DNA of 64,000 nucleotides, taken from Puccinellia tenuiflora (taxonomy: Eukaryota > Streptophyta > Magnoliopsida > Poales > Poaceae). The translations under genes and the position numbers were made by a program. The notes under the pieces were generated by a model that saw only the letters and a list, made by a program, of their open reading frames with translations, was not told the DNA's origin and did not search any database. Where the stretch lies: the NCBI GenBank assembly GCA_012064385.1, contig QRDG01001991.1, positions 555,290 to 619,289 on the forward strand, in the 5' to 3' direction. Positions within the stretch are counted from its first letter, which is position 1; each line of letters opens with the position of its first letter. Of this stretch, positions 23,709-35,113 are shown piece by piece.

Positions 23709-24272
23709 ATGGCCACCAGCAACGGGCAGAGGCAGATGCAGAGGCCGCAGCAGGCAGAACAACCCGCGGCGGCGCTGTCCGGGGTGGGACACCACGACGC
23801 GGAGATCAAGAAGGTGTTCTCCCGCTTCGACGCGGACGGCGACGGGCTGATCTCCCAGTCGGAGCTCGCGGCCGTCGCGCGCGCCATCTCGCCGCCCCCC
23901 ACCGAGTCCGCGGGTGGCCGGGAGGCGGGGGCGATGATGGAGGAGCTGGACGCGAACCGCGACGGGTTCGTAGACCTGGGCGAGTTCGCGGCCTTCCACG
24001 GCCGCCGCAGCGGGCGGCGCGACCTGGACGCCGAGCTGCGCGACGCGTTCGACGTCTACGACATCAACGGCGACGGCCGCATCTCGGTGGAGGAGCTGAG
24101 CAAGGTGCTGGGGCGGATCGGGGAAGGGTGCAGCGCCGAGGAGTACGAGCGGATGGTGGCCTCCGTGGACGTCGACGGCGACGGCTGCGTCGGGTTCGAC
24201 GAGTTCAAGAGGATGATGTCAACGGACGCTGCCGCCGGCGCCCAGCCTGACGACAAGCCGAAGATGGACTGA
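23709..24272 (+). CDS. Calmodulin-like protein with four EF-hands (CML-1)
   Basis: An intronless gene of 187 codons encodes a calcium sensor of the plant CML family, closest in style to the rice CML10 group. The start is the ATG at 23709 in a good context (GTAGCCATGG). A Gln-rich N-terminal tail (1-30) precedes EF-hand loops at about 41-52, 81-92, 118-129 and 154-165. Each loop has Asp at position 1, Gly at 6 and Glu at 12, so all four should bind Ca2+. No signal peptide, membrane segment or C-terminal lipid-modification box is visible, so the protein is probably cytosolic or nuclear. By family knowledge it would change shape on Ca2+ binding and regulate target proteins. CML-3 is a near copy in inverted orientation 18 kb away. 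Confidence 0.95.
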   Translation: MATSNGQRQMQRPQQAEQPAAALSGVGHHDAEIKKVFSRFDADGDGLISQSELAAVARAISPPPTESAGGREAGAMMEELDANRDGFVDLGEFAAFHGRRSGRRDLDAELRDAFDVYDINGDGRISVEELSKVLGRIGEGCSAEEYERMVASVDVDGDGCVGFDEFKRMMSTDAAAGAQPDDKPKMD

Positions 24273-24504
24273 TGCGTTGTCAGCGTGTGATATGTCAGTA
24301 GTAACTAGATGTACTACTACTATCTGTTTAGCGTGTTGTTTCCACCAGGGTTGCGACGAGCAATGCCACCACCTGTTGACACTGACTGTCAGGCGTCAGT
24401 GGTAATAATCTGTTAATAACAAGAGATCGAAAAGGTATCCTCAATCAGCAAGTACTTACAATAGTTAGTACTGGTTGCTGAGCTACCTCGAACTTGGATA
24501 CTAA
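24273..24504 (+). other. CML-1 3' flank
   Basis: The first 150 bp align with the 3' flank of CML-3 (42060-42210, reverse). They share the blocks TTGCGACGAGC and TGCCACCACCTGTT, so the duplication unit includes the 3' UTR. No clear AATAAA is seen. Confidence 0.6.
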
Positions 24505-26767
24505 GGGCTCCTTGATTCACAAGAATGTGTAGAATTCTTGGAGGATTTGAATTCTTTAAGTGCCTTTTTAATTTGTAGGATTCTAAGAACACGTGAATAG
24601 GAAAATCGCAAGATCAAGATCTCAATGTCATGTCCACTTCAAATTTATAGGTTTATATATAGGGTTAATTAGATATATGCCACTCCAATTCATGGCCAAT
24701 CGAGAAATGCCACTCCAATTTTCAACTTTCGACAAATGCAACTCCAATTCTTCGATACATCTTCAGATGCCACTATAGCCATTTGAGCTCAATATTGGTA
24801 GAAAAATTGTCTACTTTGTTATACGTATTTTGTCCCAGACCAATTTGCCCCTGGGCCCACCACTAAAAGAAGAGCAGCCTAGTTCTTCTCCATCTCTCCC
24901 CGTCCAGTTCTTCTCTCTCCCCGCATGAATCCTAGATGCACGTCGACGCCGTAGTCCTCCCTCCGGCGCCGCTGCCGCCGTTGTCCTCGCTTCGGCGCCG
25001 CTGCCCTTCCTTCCGCTCTCCCCCGCTTCTGTTCGCAGACACTTCCCTGTAAGACCCACGCCCGCGCCGCTCCCTCCCCAGTTCCTCGCCGTCGCCTCCC
25101 TGCCAGCTCCCAAGAAGAACATGGCTCCGAGAGGTGGCTCGAAGATGTGCTATTCAAGGTTCTGTCGCCGCCATGGTCGTCTCCTGTCGAGGAGCTCGAG
25201 CTTCGGAGGGTGTGGCACCCCCTCTGACACATGTCGCCAGAGAGGCGGTCGCCCCGTGCGCCAGCCCAGGATATCCGGACGCATGTTACGACAATGCAAC
25301 ATAGCGGAATTATCATTACACAATCAGGCCCAAATGGCTACCAATGGTTTACATGGCCATTAAGGCATGAAAATTATCATGGCCAAGTATGGCACAGAAC
25401 AGAGTTTAACTGGCAGCGGAAGACATAGGTACGACAACGGCTTGGTGCGGCTCCATCCCACAGGCATCTGGCTGGGCTACTGATCCTATCACACTCTTGC
25501 TCCATTTTCTTGCTATGGTAGGAGATGGATCCTCTCAAAGTCTAACCACATGAAAAGCCAGTCTGAGTACAATAACGTATTCGCAAGAAAATAATCACAA
25601 GACATGAACAGTCAAGCAGTCAGGCAACAAGTAACCAGCAATAATAATAATAGTAATCTAAACATGGCAAGTGTCTACTCACGACATTCCGAGTGGAGAG
25701 CAACAAGGTAGCACAGCAACACATGGCATAGGCAAACAACGGGAGTATCACTAGTACAGAGTCCAAGCCAGGTGGGGTTGGATCGTGTACCGAAAATCAC
25801 ACAAAGAAATTACCTGTGACGAGTATAAACAAGTGTACTAGTTGGTACCAAGTAACACAACAAATCATATCATTACCGCTAGGCTCACTGGCCTCTAGCC
25901 TCACAAGGCTAATCTCATTTGTCACCACGGCTAGGCCCACTGGCCTTATCACATTCGACATCTCAAGTAACATTCCCTGCATCATCTTATTGTTTATCAA
26001 GTGAGGTCAGGTCGTTCATTAATTCTTTCAAACAGATCTTAAGTTTATCCTCCGGACACGACAAAGACACACAGTGTGACCGACACTGAACTGTTGTTCC
26101 ATATCCCAGGAACGAGGCTAGCTTGCTAGGTTGAGGCTCTCGAGAGTTTGCTTTACCACCTATCAGAATGCACCCCACTCAGCCGACGCTCCAGGTTTCT
26201 CACGCCCAAAGTCGTACTAAGCAAAATACACTCTTGTGACGGTCCACTTGCTAAGACACTCTCCTGCACCACCCTATACGCATGGTACAACGGGCAAGTA
26301 AATCCGGCACATCCCCCGGCGCTACCGGGTATGCCTAGCTCCGGACTCCCTATCACAGTCGAACCCGTGCCTGTCGACCACTACCCTCGGATAGCACAAC
26401 CGAACGACTGCGCCCAACGGATGGCACAAAAGGGGCTTAACAACCTACTAGGTCACGGTTTCCATGGGACAACGGTGGTATCGTGTGCAAGGGTTCAGAT
26501 TAGTGGCACTATGAATAGACCTTATCGTTGTTTGGAGGGGTGTTTCATTTAATCAAGTTTCATCATTCACGTGTCCAAGCAACAGAGGATTAGTCCAACA
26601 CAACAACCATAATAACATAATAATATATCATCGATCGACAAAACATTAGCCACACAATATCTCAAGAAATGGATAGTTTGCATCGACCGGGTGACTATTG
26701 GGCCACCACTGATCGAGCAAACAAAGAAACAAATAAATAGATAAAAATGCGGGCACAGGTGGTTAGC

Positions 26768-27212
26768 GTCAACCGGGCGACTGTGGCGGAGATGCCTCTG
26801 GCCGGTGCCAGCCTCAGGCTGATAAAGGAAAATAAAATAATACAGTCAACCGGGCGACTGTGACGGAGATGCCTCCGGTAGCCTCAGGCTGATAAAGGAA
26901 AATAAAACAATACAGTCAACCGGGCGACTGTGGCGGAGATGCCTCCGGCCGGTGCCAACCTCAGGCTGATAAAGGAAAATAAAACAATACAGTCAACCGG
27001 GCGACTATAGCGGAGATGCCTCCGGCCGATTCCAGCCTCAGGGTGAGTAAAGAAAACAAAACATTACAGACAACCGGGCGACTGTGGCGGAGATGCATCC
27101 GGCCGGTGCCAACCTCAGGTTGAGTAAAGAAAATAAAACAATACAGTCAACCGGGGGACTGTGGCGGAGATGCCTCCGGCCGGTGCCAGCCTCAGGTTGG
27201 GTAAAGAAAATG
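26768..27212. repeat. 77-bp tandem repeat in solo LTR, six units
   Basis: Units start with GTCAACCGGGCGACTG at about 26768, 26845, 26915, 26992, 27069 and 27145, so the period is 77 bp (70 bp for the second unit). Each contains CGGAGATGCCTCCGG, which is partly palindromic. No coding role is seen. Confidence 0.9.
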
Positions 27213-28306
27213 AAATGAAAGCAAAGCAAAGCCACGATATCTCGTGACACACAGTTCACAGGGGATCAGCAATCAAATACACATATGACATGGAAATGTG
27301 CAAAGAAACAAACATCGCTTGAGTATTCATAGCAAGTGGTTAGCTTGCCTTCGAAGATCGATGCCATTTGGCTTGGAGGGTCACGGACGTCACGGTTTTG
27401 GGTATCGGTTTGCCGGTACCGCGGGACACCTATGCAAGCATACAAGTGTGCTGAGCATATAAACATTTTACAAAAATGTAAAACCTATACCGCTTGACAG
27501 AGCTCTTAAAACTAAGAATTTACAAATTTGAATCACCTCAAACGGAGCTACGGTTCAAAAGATATAGCTCGGCGACGTTTAACTATCTGCTGCTCACTTC
27601 TGGAAAAAAAACAGAACGGGCTGTTTTCTGTTCGGGCCGGACTGGCCGTGCATTCTCCGGAAATATGCTTTCTCCTTAGGAAAGCGTAAACCTGAAAAAA
27701 AAACGGGTTACGTCTTTAGCTACCTCAATTTGATCGATCGTGAGCTTCCTCCAGCTCACGTACGGGAGAGCTCGGGCCGGTCGACGCCGACGTCGCCGAC
27801 GCCTAGGACGGGTGGGCCACTGGCCGGCGGCGGGGACGAGCTCGCCGCGGACCAGCACGCTCGGGGCGGCTCCAAGGCGCGGGGACGAGGCGCTGACGTC
27901 GGCGTGCTGCCGCCGGGCTCGGTCGTGGCGGAGGCGAGCACGGACGGCTCCTCCGCCGTGCTACTCGGCCAGCTAGGGGACGGCAGAGTGGCGGCCGAGG
28001 GGAGGAGCGGCTTGGGGAGGGCTCAGGTGGGAGGGGGAGACGGGGAGCGTGCTACCGTGAGCTCCCGAGCTTCACCGAGGGCGGCCGAGCACGAGCGTGC
28101 CGTGCCTCTTCCCCTCGACGGTTCGTAGTGGATGCAGAGGAGAGTGAGCTGGGGCAGCTAGAGAGGGGAAGTGAGTTCGAGTGCTGCGCGCGAGAGGGGA
28201 GGATCGGGCTATCTTATAGCCACAGGGGAGGGAGAGTTAGGTGTGCGGCCGCTCGGCCACCGGTGCACCAGCTTGCCTCCAAGCCATGAATGGGGAGGAT
28301 AAGAAC

Positions 28307-28322
28307 GGGGGGGGGGGGGGGG
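28307..28322 (+). repeat. 16-base poly-G run
   Basis: An uninterrupted run of about 16 G inside the solo LTR. It is prone to sequencing error and could form a G-quadruplex. Confidence 0.9.
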
Positions 28323-30085
28323 CTGGATAGGGAGGCCATGCGGGATGCACAGTGGCGCACGAGGATGCACTGAAGCAGGGCTGGGGTTGCACAGGGTCAT
28401 GCCGACACCGGCATGTCCAGAGCGCGACGCGAGCGGCATCGTCGAGTTCCCGATGACTCGGGGCACGAAAAGGGAAACGGTCACACCAATGGGTTCGTAA
28501 CGACGAGACCAACACAAAAAAACAGGAGTCACTCAAGGACTCCAAACTTCGTAACACAAGATTTTCAGAAAACCGAGGGTCCACAAGGTGTTCGATGAAA
28601 TGACCAGGGCTTTGCACATCTCAGAAAAATCCCCAAAATTCACAGTAGGCTATAATAGATATATAGAGTATGTTTGTGAAGTTTCAGCTCAATTGGATAC
28701 ATGGAGGTTGGTCAAATAAATTGGTGTCCAAAAGAGCCCTAATGGCATGGGTATGCCAAGTGCACCTACTCCAATTATATTGGCCTGATATTGTGGATAT
28801 GAGGTTTTGTATGGGATCTTGTCAACTTGGCAAAGTGACAATGCCAAATGATTTTTGTAGCTAGGGGTTGCTTTGGAAATTGCAATTAGGCATAAAAAGG
28901 GCATTACAAAGGAAGTACCTCAAATATTGCTCAAATGAGGTTGGGTCAATGGAGTGAAAAGTTCAGGAGGTTAAATCATGCACCTCACCAAAATTTCAGA
29001 ATTTTTGGATGAGTTGAAGGTGTCCAGGTAATTTTTGGATTGAAAATGGCATAACAGGAAATATGAATAAACTTGGAATTATTGCATGGGACTATGCAAT
29101 ATTATTCCCTAGGAGTGATCTGTATGTATGAGGGAACCACCTGGTAGCTTAGTAGAATTTATTTCAAGCTATAACTGTGGTGGTGGCTTTGGTAGGATAG
29201 ACATGAGGGGTTTTGGAAACTCCAAGTGGGACCAATGTTTGACCGACAAAACAATGGTATGAAGTTATGGTGGGGTCGACAAAGATCGGGGATTTGATGG
29301 GAAATTTTTAAGAGAGCGAAACCAAAGTCAAGTCAAAGACCGTCTGGTTCAAAGAAAACATTTTGAAAGTAGAAAAAGTTTTTCAGGTGTGGGAAAACAC
29401 CACTAAAATTAGGGACATATTTTTGGGGTGTTACAGAGGGCTGGGGCGAGGAGCTCAAGCTTGCTTCAGACAAGGGGCGGCGACAGCGGGCTGCAAGGCG
29501 GCGGTGCTGGGGGTCTTGGGCTGCAAGGCGACGGCGCTAGGGAGCTGCAAGACGACGACACTGGGAAGCTGCGGGCCACGCCGGAGGGAAGGGCAGCGAA
29601 GGCGGTGGAGCCCTGCTAGGGTTCATCGTGAGGAGACAGAAAGAAAGGGACGGGAGTGTGGAGAACAGGAGATGCGTTCGTGTCTTGTTTTATTGGTGGG
29701 ACCAGGGGGAAAATCGTCCGGGACAAAATATGTATTTGACATATATCAGTTTTTCTACCAAAAGTGAGCTCAAATGGGTATAGTGGCATCTAGAGATGTA
29801 TCGAAGAATTGGAGTGGCATTTGTTAAAAGTTGAAAATTGGAGTGGCGTTTCTCCATTTGCCATGAATTGGAGTGGGATATATCTAGTTAACCCTTATAT
29901 ATATCAAAGTTTGTTTGATTTCTTCATAGAAAAATCAAATATTTTTTGAAAAGAGATGTGTAGATTTCTAGTGCAAAGAATTTCTTCCAAAAAAGTCCTA
30001 TGAGATCCAATCCTACAAATTAAACAATTTTATTCTAAGGATTTGAATCCTCCAATGCAAACTCTTTGAATCAAATAGGCCATAA

Positions 30086-31036
30086 GACAATGCAAGGTCA
30101 ATTGGGACAATATTTCTATGCCAAAAGATCTTGGAGGTCTTGTGCCATCCTAAACCTGGAGAAATGTGCGATAGCTCTTTGTCTGCATTGGCTGTAGTTC
30201 AAATGGCTGCACCTGATAAGCCGTGGGTAGAACTGGAGACCCCCAATGATAGCTTTGACAAACAGCTCTTCAACATTTCCACTCGTGTCACGGTTGGTGA
30301 CGGCCTCAAGGCCTCTCTTTGGAGCTCACCCTGGATTGACGGTCACTCGCCTAAGACCCTAGCGCCCCTGTTGTTCGCTGCCTCTAAGAGAAATAAAAAA
30401 TAAGTCTTTGATGCCCTGGCAAACAATCGATGGATTAACGACCTCTCCATGGCCTCCTTCACGGCGGATCACATATCTCAGTTCGTCCAGCTTTGGGATA
30501 AAGTCCACTATCACCCCTGGCACGGATGACACCATTTTATGGAAGTTCACAACTAATGGCTCCTAGTCTGCTAGCTCGGCCTACAGGGCGCAATTCAATG
30601 GCACGATGGCTTGCCCCTTTGAGAAAATTGTTTGGAAGTTCTGAGGCCCTCCTAAATGCAACTTCTTCACTTGGCATGCTTTGCGGAATAGACCTTGGAC
30701 TTCCGATCATCTGGGCATCAGGGATGGCCGCATCAGCCAACTTGTCAGCTCTGTAATTGTCATCCAGAAACGGCCCGTCACATCCTCTTCGAATGTCGCT
30801 ATTCCAAGCGCATCTGGACTGTTGTTGCCTCCTCTCTTGCCCCCACCATCCTCCATTGCATTGGCTCTAATCGATCAACGGTGCTCCAATATTGGATGGC
30901 GGCTTCGAGGACCCCCATTTCCATCCTAAGGGTCTCAAGACTACGATTGTTCTCATCGTCTAGGAAATTTGTAAGGAAAGAAACCCAAGAGTTTTCAACA
31001 AGTTCTCCATGCCCTATGTGCTAATCCAAAAAAAAA
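30086..31036 (+). pseudogene. LINE 3' relic with zf-RVT and poly(A)
   Basis: A 5'-truncated LINE ORF2 end. Recognisable pieces in shifting frames are NWDNISMPKDLGGL near 30100, SLWSSPWIDG near 30315, the zf-RVT part near 30740 (CQLCNCHPETARHILFEC) and a nine-A tail at 30 bp before 31040. The pieces appear in at least three frames, so it is non-functional. It abuts the right TAA of the split MITE. No clear TSD was found. Confidence 0.8.
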
Positions 31037-31129
31037 CGCGGGAAAAGATAGCCTCTCGATATATAGCTCCACCAACTTTAGTCCTGAAAAGTCTGTACAC
31101 GATAAGGCGAAACGTATCGTATGTGTCAG

Positions 31130-31546
31130 TGGCGCCACCGCAGCCACTCACGTATCGTATGTACCAGATTATTCAATTCGATTCTCGACACCGACTTCCA
31201 CGTGGCTAGCCGGTGATTCACGCTGCTGACTCCTCCCCGCCCGCGAGGAAGGAAACCGCCGGCGAGAGGGAAGAATTATGGCCTCTATAAACCAAGATCC
31301 GAGCCGTACGCGTGGGCCTTTCCGGGAAGCCGACGCCACCGGAAGAACGCGCTCACCCGCCGCGTATGACTGTGCACGGCGAAGTGATCACCTCTTTACC
31401 CTGAACGACAGCGATTGTCGGTAGCGCGTGCTCGCCGGTATTAATACCCCACACCGTGCCCACTGAAACTCCACAGTCAGATCGATCTCCAACCACCACT
31501 ACAGCCACTTGCAATTGCAAGCTCGGACCTTTGCTAGCATCTAGCC
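31130..31546 (+). promoter_or_regulatory. CML-2 promoter and leader
   Basis: Alignable with the CML-1 and CML-3 promoters. CCACGTGG at 31198-31205 is a perfect G-box at the place of the other genes' TACGTGGC. ACGCGT (CGCG box) is at 31308-31313. TATTAATA at 31439-31446 aligns with the TATAAAAA of CML-3. The G-box and the weaker TATA suggest regulation somewhat different from its paralogues. Confidence 0.65.
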
Positions 31547-32194
31547 ATGTCGACCACCACCACCGGGCAGAAGCAGACGCAGACGCAGAAGGCGCCACCG
31601 GCGGCGGGACACGACGCGGAGATGCAGAAGGTGTTCTCCCGCTTCGACGCGGACGGCGACGGCAGGATCTCCCCCTCGGAGCTGGCGGCCGTGGCGGGGG
31701 CCATCTCGCCGCCGAAGAGCGACTCCGTGGGGGGCCGGGAGGTGGGGGCCATGATGGAGGAGCTCGACGCCGACCACGACGGCTTCGTGGACCTCGGTGA
31801 GTTCGAGGCCTTCCACGCCCGCGGCGCCGGCGGCCGCGACATGGACGCCGAGCTGCGCGACGCCTTCGACGTCTACGACATCAACAAGGACGGCCATATC
31901 TCCGTGGCCGAGCTCAGCAAGGTGCTGGGCAGGATCGGGGAGGGCTGCAGCACCGAGGAGTGCGAGCGGATGATCGCCTCCGTCGGCGTCGACGGGGACG
32001 GCTACGTCGGCTTCGAGCAGTTCAAGAAGATGATGGCCCCTGACGCACCCAGCGCCGCCGCCCAACCCCCAGCCCAACCGCAGCCTGCCGCCGACGACAA
32101 GCCCAAGATGATGGCCACTGACGGCGCCGGCGCCCAAGCCCAACCGCAGCCTGCCGCCGGCGTCGCCGATGGCAAGCCCAGGAAGGAGGAGTGA
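31547..32194 (+). CDS. Calmodulin-like protein with degenerate fourth EF-hand (CML-2)
   Basis: An intronless gene of 215 codons, a CML paralogue of CML-1 and CML-3. The ATG at 31547 is the first in frame. EF-hand loops lie at about 34-45, 74-85 and 111-122 with standard Asp-1 and Glu-12. In the fourth loop (about 147-158) position 1 is Gly and position 12 is Gln, so Ca2+ binding there is probably weak or lost. The 50-residue C-terminal tail is Pro/Ala/Gln-rich and contains two versions of an AQPQPAA...DGKPK-like segment, a small internal duplication absent from its paralogues. No membrane or signal sequence is visible. It is probably a cytosolic or nuclear calcium sensor with altered affinity; this is inferred from family knowledge. 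Confidence 0.95.
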   Translation: MSTTTTGQKQTQTQKAPPAAGHDAEMQKVFSRFDADGDGRISPSELAAVAGAISPPKSDSVGGREVGAMMEELDADHDGFVDLGEFEAFHARGAGGRDMDAELRDAFDVYDINKDGHISVAELSKVLGRIGEGCSTEECERMIASVGVDGDGYVGFEQFKKMMAPDAPSAAAQPPAQPQPAADDKPKMMATDGAGAQAQPQPAAGVADGKPRKEE

Positions 32195-32640
32195 TCCATT
32201 ACACTCTTGCAAATGGAAATGATAAAAACTGGAATAATGCCGATGAATGTACAATGTGTGTATCCGAGCTCTGTTCTTCAGCTAGCTCTGTTTTCCCTGT
32301 AACTACTTTTGCAACTTCGCATCGCGACGATTCCCCGTCCGGTGTGGTTGTGATCTGTACCGTGTAGTAGTTGCTGTCTGGTGACTGAGCTGATCGAGCT
32401 CAAGAATCGCCTGTTGTGCTGCTGCTGCTTTAATGGATTTCACAGCAACCAGATCATTCCTCTGGCTCATGCTCAATAAAAAGAATGTTTGCTAAAAAAG
32501 TGTTTCCGTTTTTGTTATTAACGCGCTAGAGTCTAGACCATTGAACCGAACATTCCTAAACATTCCTCTGGCTCATGCTAAAAAAAGGAAAAGAAAAGAA
32601 AATAAATATCGGATTTGCTAATCCTCACGTGTCTGTTTTT
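32195..32640 (+). other. CML-2 3' flank with duplicated 19-mer
   Basis: A possible poly(A) signal AATAAA lies at 32475-32480. CATTCCTCTGGCTCATGCT occurs at about 32455 and again at about 32561, flanking about 88 bp. This looks like a TSD-like or tandem duplication, but the enclosed sequence matches no element I know. Confidence 0.5.
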
Positions 32641-32642
32641 TT

Positions 32643-32800
32643 TTCTTATGCCTCAGTCCCCCCCTAAAATATGCACGTGTTGCACTTTTTTGAATGAAAT
32701 TTACAATTGCACTATTCTGCCATAAAAGTGCAACTCGTTGCAGTTGCACTTTTTTTTTAAACTACAGTTGCACTTTTCTGAGGTGACTGAGACGTAAGAA
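32643..32800. mobile_element. Small MITE-like inverted repeat
   Basis: 158 bp with terminal inverted repeats TTCTTATGCCTCAGTC and GACTGAGACGTAAGAA (14 of 16 match). The interior repeats GTTGCACTTTT. No clear TSD. A related motif (GTTGCAACT, GGACTGAGAA) occurs near 41130-41275. Confidence 0.55.
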
Positions 32801-33526
32801 ATTCTCAATCAAGTGAGACATGGACAAACCCAATAAATACTAGATGTGTTAAGGATGAACCAAGAAAAATCTCTGACTCTGCTTCATGTTTTGGGTCAAC
32901 GGGTTGCAGAGAGCTTGTGAGATTGTGGGCATGTTTTAGGTCAACGCGATTGCAGACCGAGTTTGCGAGATTTTTTTATAGAAACCTTCTATAGAGTCTA
33001 CTTCATAATGTAAATCCTTTCTATATAAAACTGTTTTATTCTAAGGACATGTATAATGGTCTTATCTTAGCAATGACACGTAGGATAATTTCCGAGTTGG
33101 AGGAGCGAGAAATGAAAAAAGAGATTTGTCTTCTCTTTGCTAAGAGATGATCTATTAGCAACAATTGTCTCACCATAAATTTAGGATAACATGTTATTGG
33201 AGATTAATTTGTCTTATCAACCATTACACATCCTATTTTTTAGTCATATCTATATTATGTGGTAGATGTATGATAAGGCTGCCTTATCACTCATTATACA
33301 TGCCCTAATGCTCTCCTATACAAAATCTCTTCTATCAAAGTTCCTGATAATAAACTTGTCGGCTTTGCTAATCATTAGTCGGCTAGAAATTTAAGTCCTA
33401 GTCGACGGAACAGTTGATCAATAAATTACTATATTAGTGTGTAAATTTTTAGCCGTGAATGAATACATTTGTAAAATTAGTTGGGAGTTCAGACTGGTCG
33501 CTCTCTAGACGTATAGCACTCGACTG
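32801..33526. other. AT-rich intergenic sequence
   Basis: No gene or clear repeat ends. ACCCAATAAATAC-type and TTATC/GATAA words recur. 33050-33310 contains a loose inverted arrangement (near 33055 and 33300) suggestive of an old MITE. Confidence 0.4.
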
Positions 33527-33960
33527 ATAGGAGGGTTGTTTTGGCTCCCTAACTCACATGCTCCTTCCTAAAAAAAAATCAGATAAAATAGTAGAACATT
33601 CCAAAAAAAAAATTCTGAAAATATTAAGTGATGAACATGTACAAGTTTGTCTATGTTAAATTTCGTGATGAAATGACATTTTTGTTGTTCTGTACAAAAG
33701 AACACACAATCAGTGCTCTAAAAATATAATTTTTAAATCCTAATTTGGCCATGATTTGTTTTTTTTGCACATAGCATCTAAAATGTCATTTCTTCACTAA
33801 ATTTAGTATTTATGTAGAAAATTTGTATACATTTTAAAACATTTTAAATTTAGTATACATTTATGTAGAAAATTTAGTATTCATTTCAAACATTTAAAAC
33901 TAAAAACATTATTTGATCTTATTTTAAGAACGAAATCATAAAGGTTGGACTGTATTTCCA
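33527..33960. mobile_element. AT-rich foldback MITE, copy 1 of 3
   Basis: This AT-rich inverted-repeat sequence shares its inner layout (fold around TTTTGT / ACAAAA, a CAGTGCT block and an ATTTTTAAAT block) with 33990-34370 and 57568-57980. Its own ends are not sharp. Family identity is inferred from the better-defined copy at 57568. Confidence 0.45.
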
Positions 33961-33989
33961 CTTTCTGTAGTATCATAGTTTATCATACA

Positions 33990-34370
33990 CATGGAGAGAT
34001 AAGTTTTGGCTTCCGAGCTCACATACTCCTATCATTAAAAAAATAGTTAAACATTTTAGGAAAATCTGAAAAGGATTGGAGACAAACATATACAAGAAAT
34101 AAAATGATATATTTCTTGTTGTCGATGCAAAGGAAAAAATGAAATCAGTGCTTTCTAAAATGTATTTTTAGATCTTATTTTGACCACAGAATTTGTCTTT
34201 TTTACACATACCACAAAATTTGTTATTTCCTTCCAAAACTTTACACAAATGGTTATAATTTGTATATGTTTGTCTATAAGTTTTTTCAGTTTTTTAAAAA
34301 GTTTTACTTTTTTTTAATTTGTTTTTAAAATTACAGAAGCATGTTTGCTCGGGAGCGGATGTGAATTTCT
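33990..34370. mobile_element. AT-rich foldback MITE, copy 2 of 3
   Basis: TCCGAGCTCACATACTCC on the left is mirrored by GCTCGGGAGCGGATGTG on the right, with AT-rich inverted sequence between. It is the same family as 57568-57980. The TSD is not clear. Confidence 0.5.
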
Positions 34371-34455
34371 GATACACATGATACTAGTATATGATACTGT
34401 TCACTATGACCAATTACTAAATTGGCTCTCAAGTTCGTACATTCTAAATAAGTTA

Positions 34456-34998
34456 GAGCTCCGTTGATTCACGGATTTTTATAGCCTAAAAAACAGAAAA
34501 ACAAGATTAAAATGACATGTCCTATTCAATTGTTTAAAAGTTGTAACAAAATAGAGTGCAAATTGAAATCTTTTATATAAGTTTCAAAGGATTATAATCG
34601 TGTAAATCAAATTACTTACAGAGGCAAAATTCTTTGGGCCTTTTAGTTTGAAGGATTTGCATAGATATTTTGGAGGATTTAAATCATTTGAATTTTTTCT
34701 GTGAATAGTTGTTTAACTTGTAGGATTGAATAACATAGGATTATTATGTTAGGAACATTTTGCACTAGATTTTATAGGATGTCTAACATCCAGTTAAACC
34801 TCTGTTTTTATGATGATTTGATTTTACTGTGATGAATCAACAATTTTTAAACATACAAAATACTATAAAACTGAAATGGACATGACATTGCAATCTTGTG
34901 ATTTTTATATTCATATGCTTTAATCTTACGAATTAAATAGGCCCTAAGAATTCAAATGCTCCATAAATTCTAAGCAATTCCTTTGAATAAAATGAGCC
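34456..34998. mobile_element. Harbinger-type MITE with a second MITE inside
   Basis: Ends GAGCTCCGTTGATTC and the inverse of GGCTCATTTTATTCA, with TTA at 34453-34455 and 34999-35001 as TSD. Inside, about 34636-34943 is bounded by GGGCC and GGCCC and looks like a second member. Related to the split MITE at 24505-30082. Confidence 0.65.
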
Positions 34999-35113
34999 TT
35001 AGGGCGTGTTCGGTATCTCTCTCGCTTCCCAAATCTGCAAATCCTCGCTTCCCAAATCTGCAAATCCTCACGGAGCCGTGCTGAACGTATGCGCTCCGCT
35101 CAGCGAGATTCGT

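Larger units (their letters stand above)
25211..29435 (-). mobile_element. 4.2-kb solo LTR (Gypsy-like)
   Basis: Read on the minus strand it begins TGTAACACCCC and ends GGGTGCCACA. A perfect 5-bp TSD, GAGGG, lies at 25206-25210 and 29436-29440. No primer site, internal domain or second LTR is present, so this is a solo LTR left by LTR-LTR recombination. The ends resemble those of the Gypsy LTR at 59997-63831, and both are unusually long and carry tandem repeats. Orientation is inferred from that resemblance. Confidence 0.85.
24662..29894. mobile_element. Mutator-type element with about 200-bp TIRs
   Basis: GGGTTAA...TTAACCC ends carry a perfect 9-bp TSD, TTATATATA, at 24653-24661 and 29895-29903. 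Long inverted repeats (about 200 bp, with recurring GCCACTCCAATT) start at both ends. Without the solo LTR inside, the element is about 1.0 kb and lacks a transposase. Its interior (24860-25205 and 29441-29700) is GC-rich and could be captured host sequence, but I cannot name a source. Confidence 0.93.
24505..30082. mobile_element. Harbinger-type MITE, split by a MULE
   Basis: The left end is GGGCTCCTTGATTCA (24505) and the right end is the inverse of GGCCTATTTGATTCA (30082). TAA occurs on both sides (24502-24504 and 30083-30085), as expected for PIF/Harbinger MITEs. Without the insertion at 24662-29894 it would be about 345 bp. A relative lies at 34456-34998. Confidence 0.7.

Noticed and set aside
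26700..27210. CRISPR-like regular array
   Set aside because: The 77-bp units are continuous tandem repeats without unique spacers, in a plant LTR.
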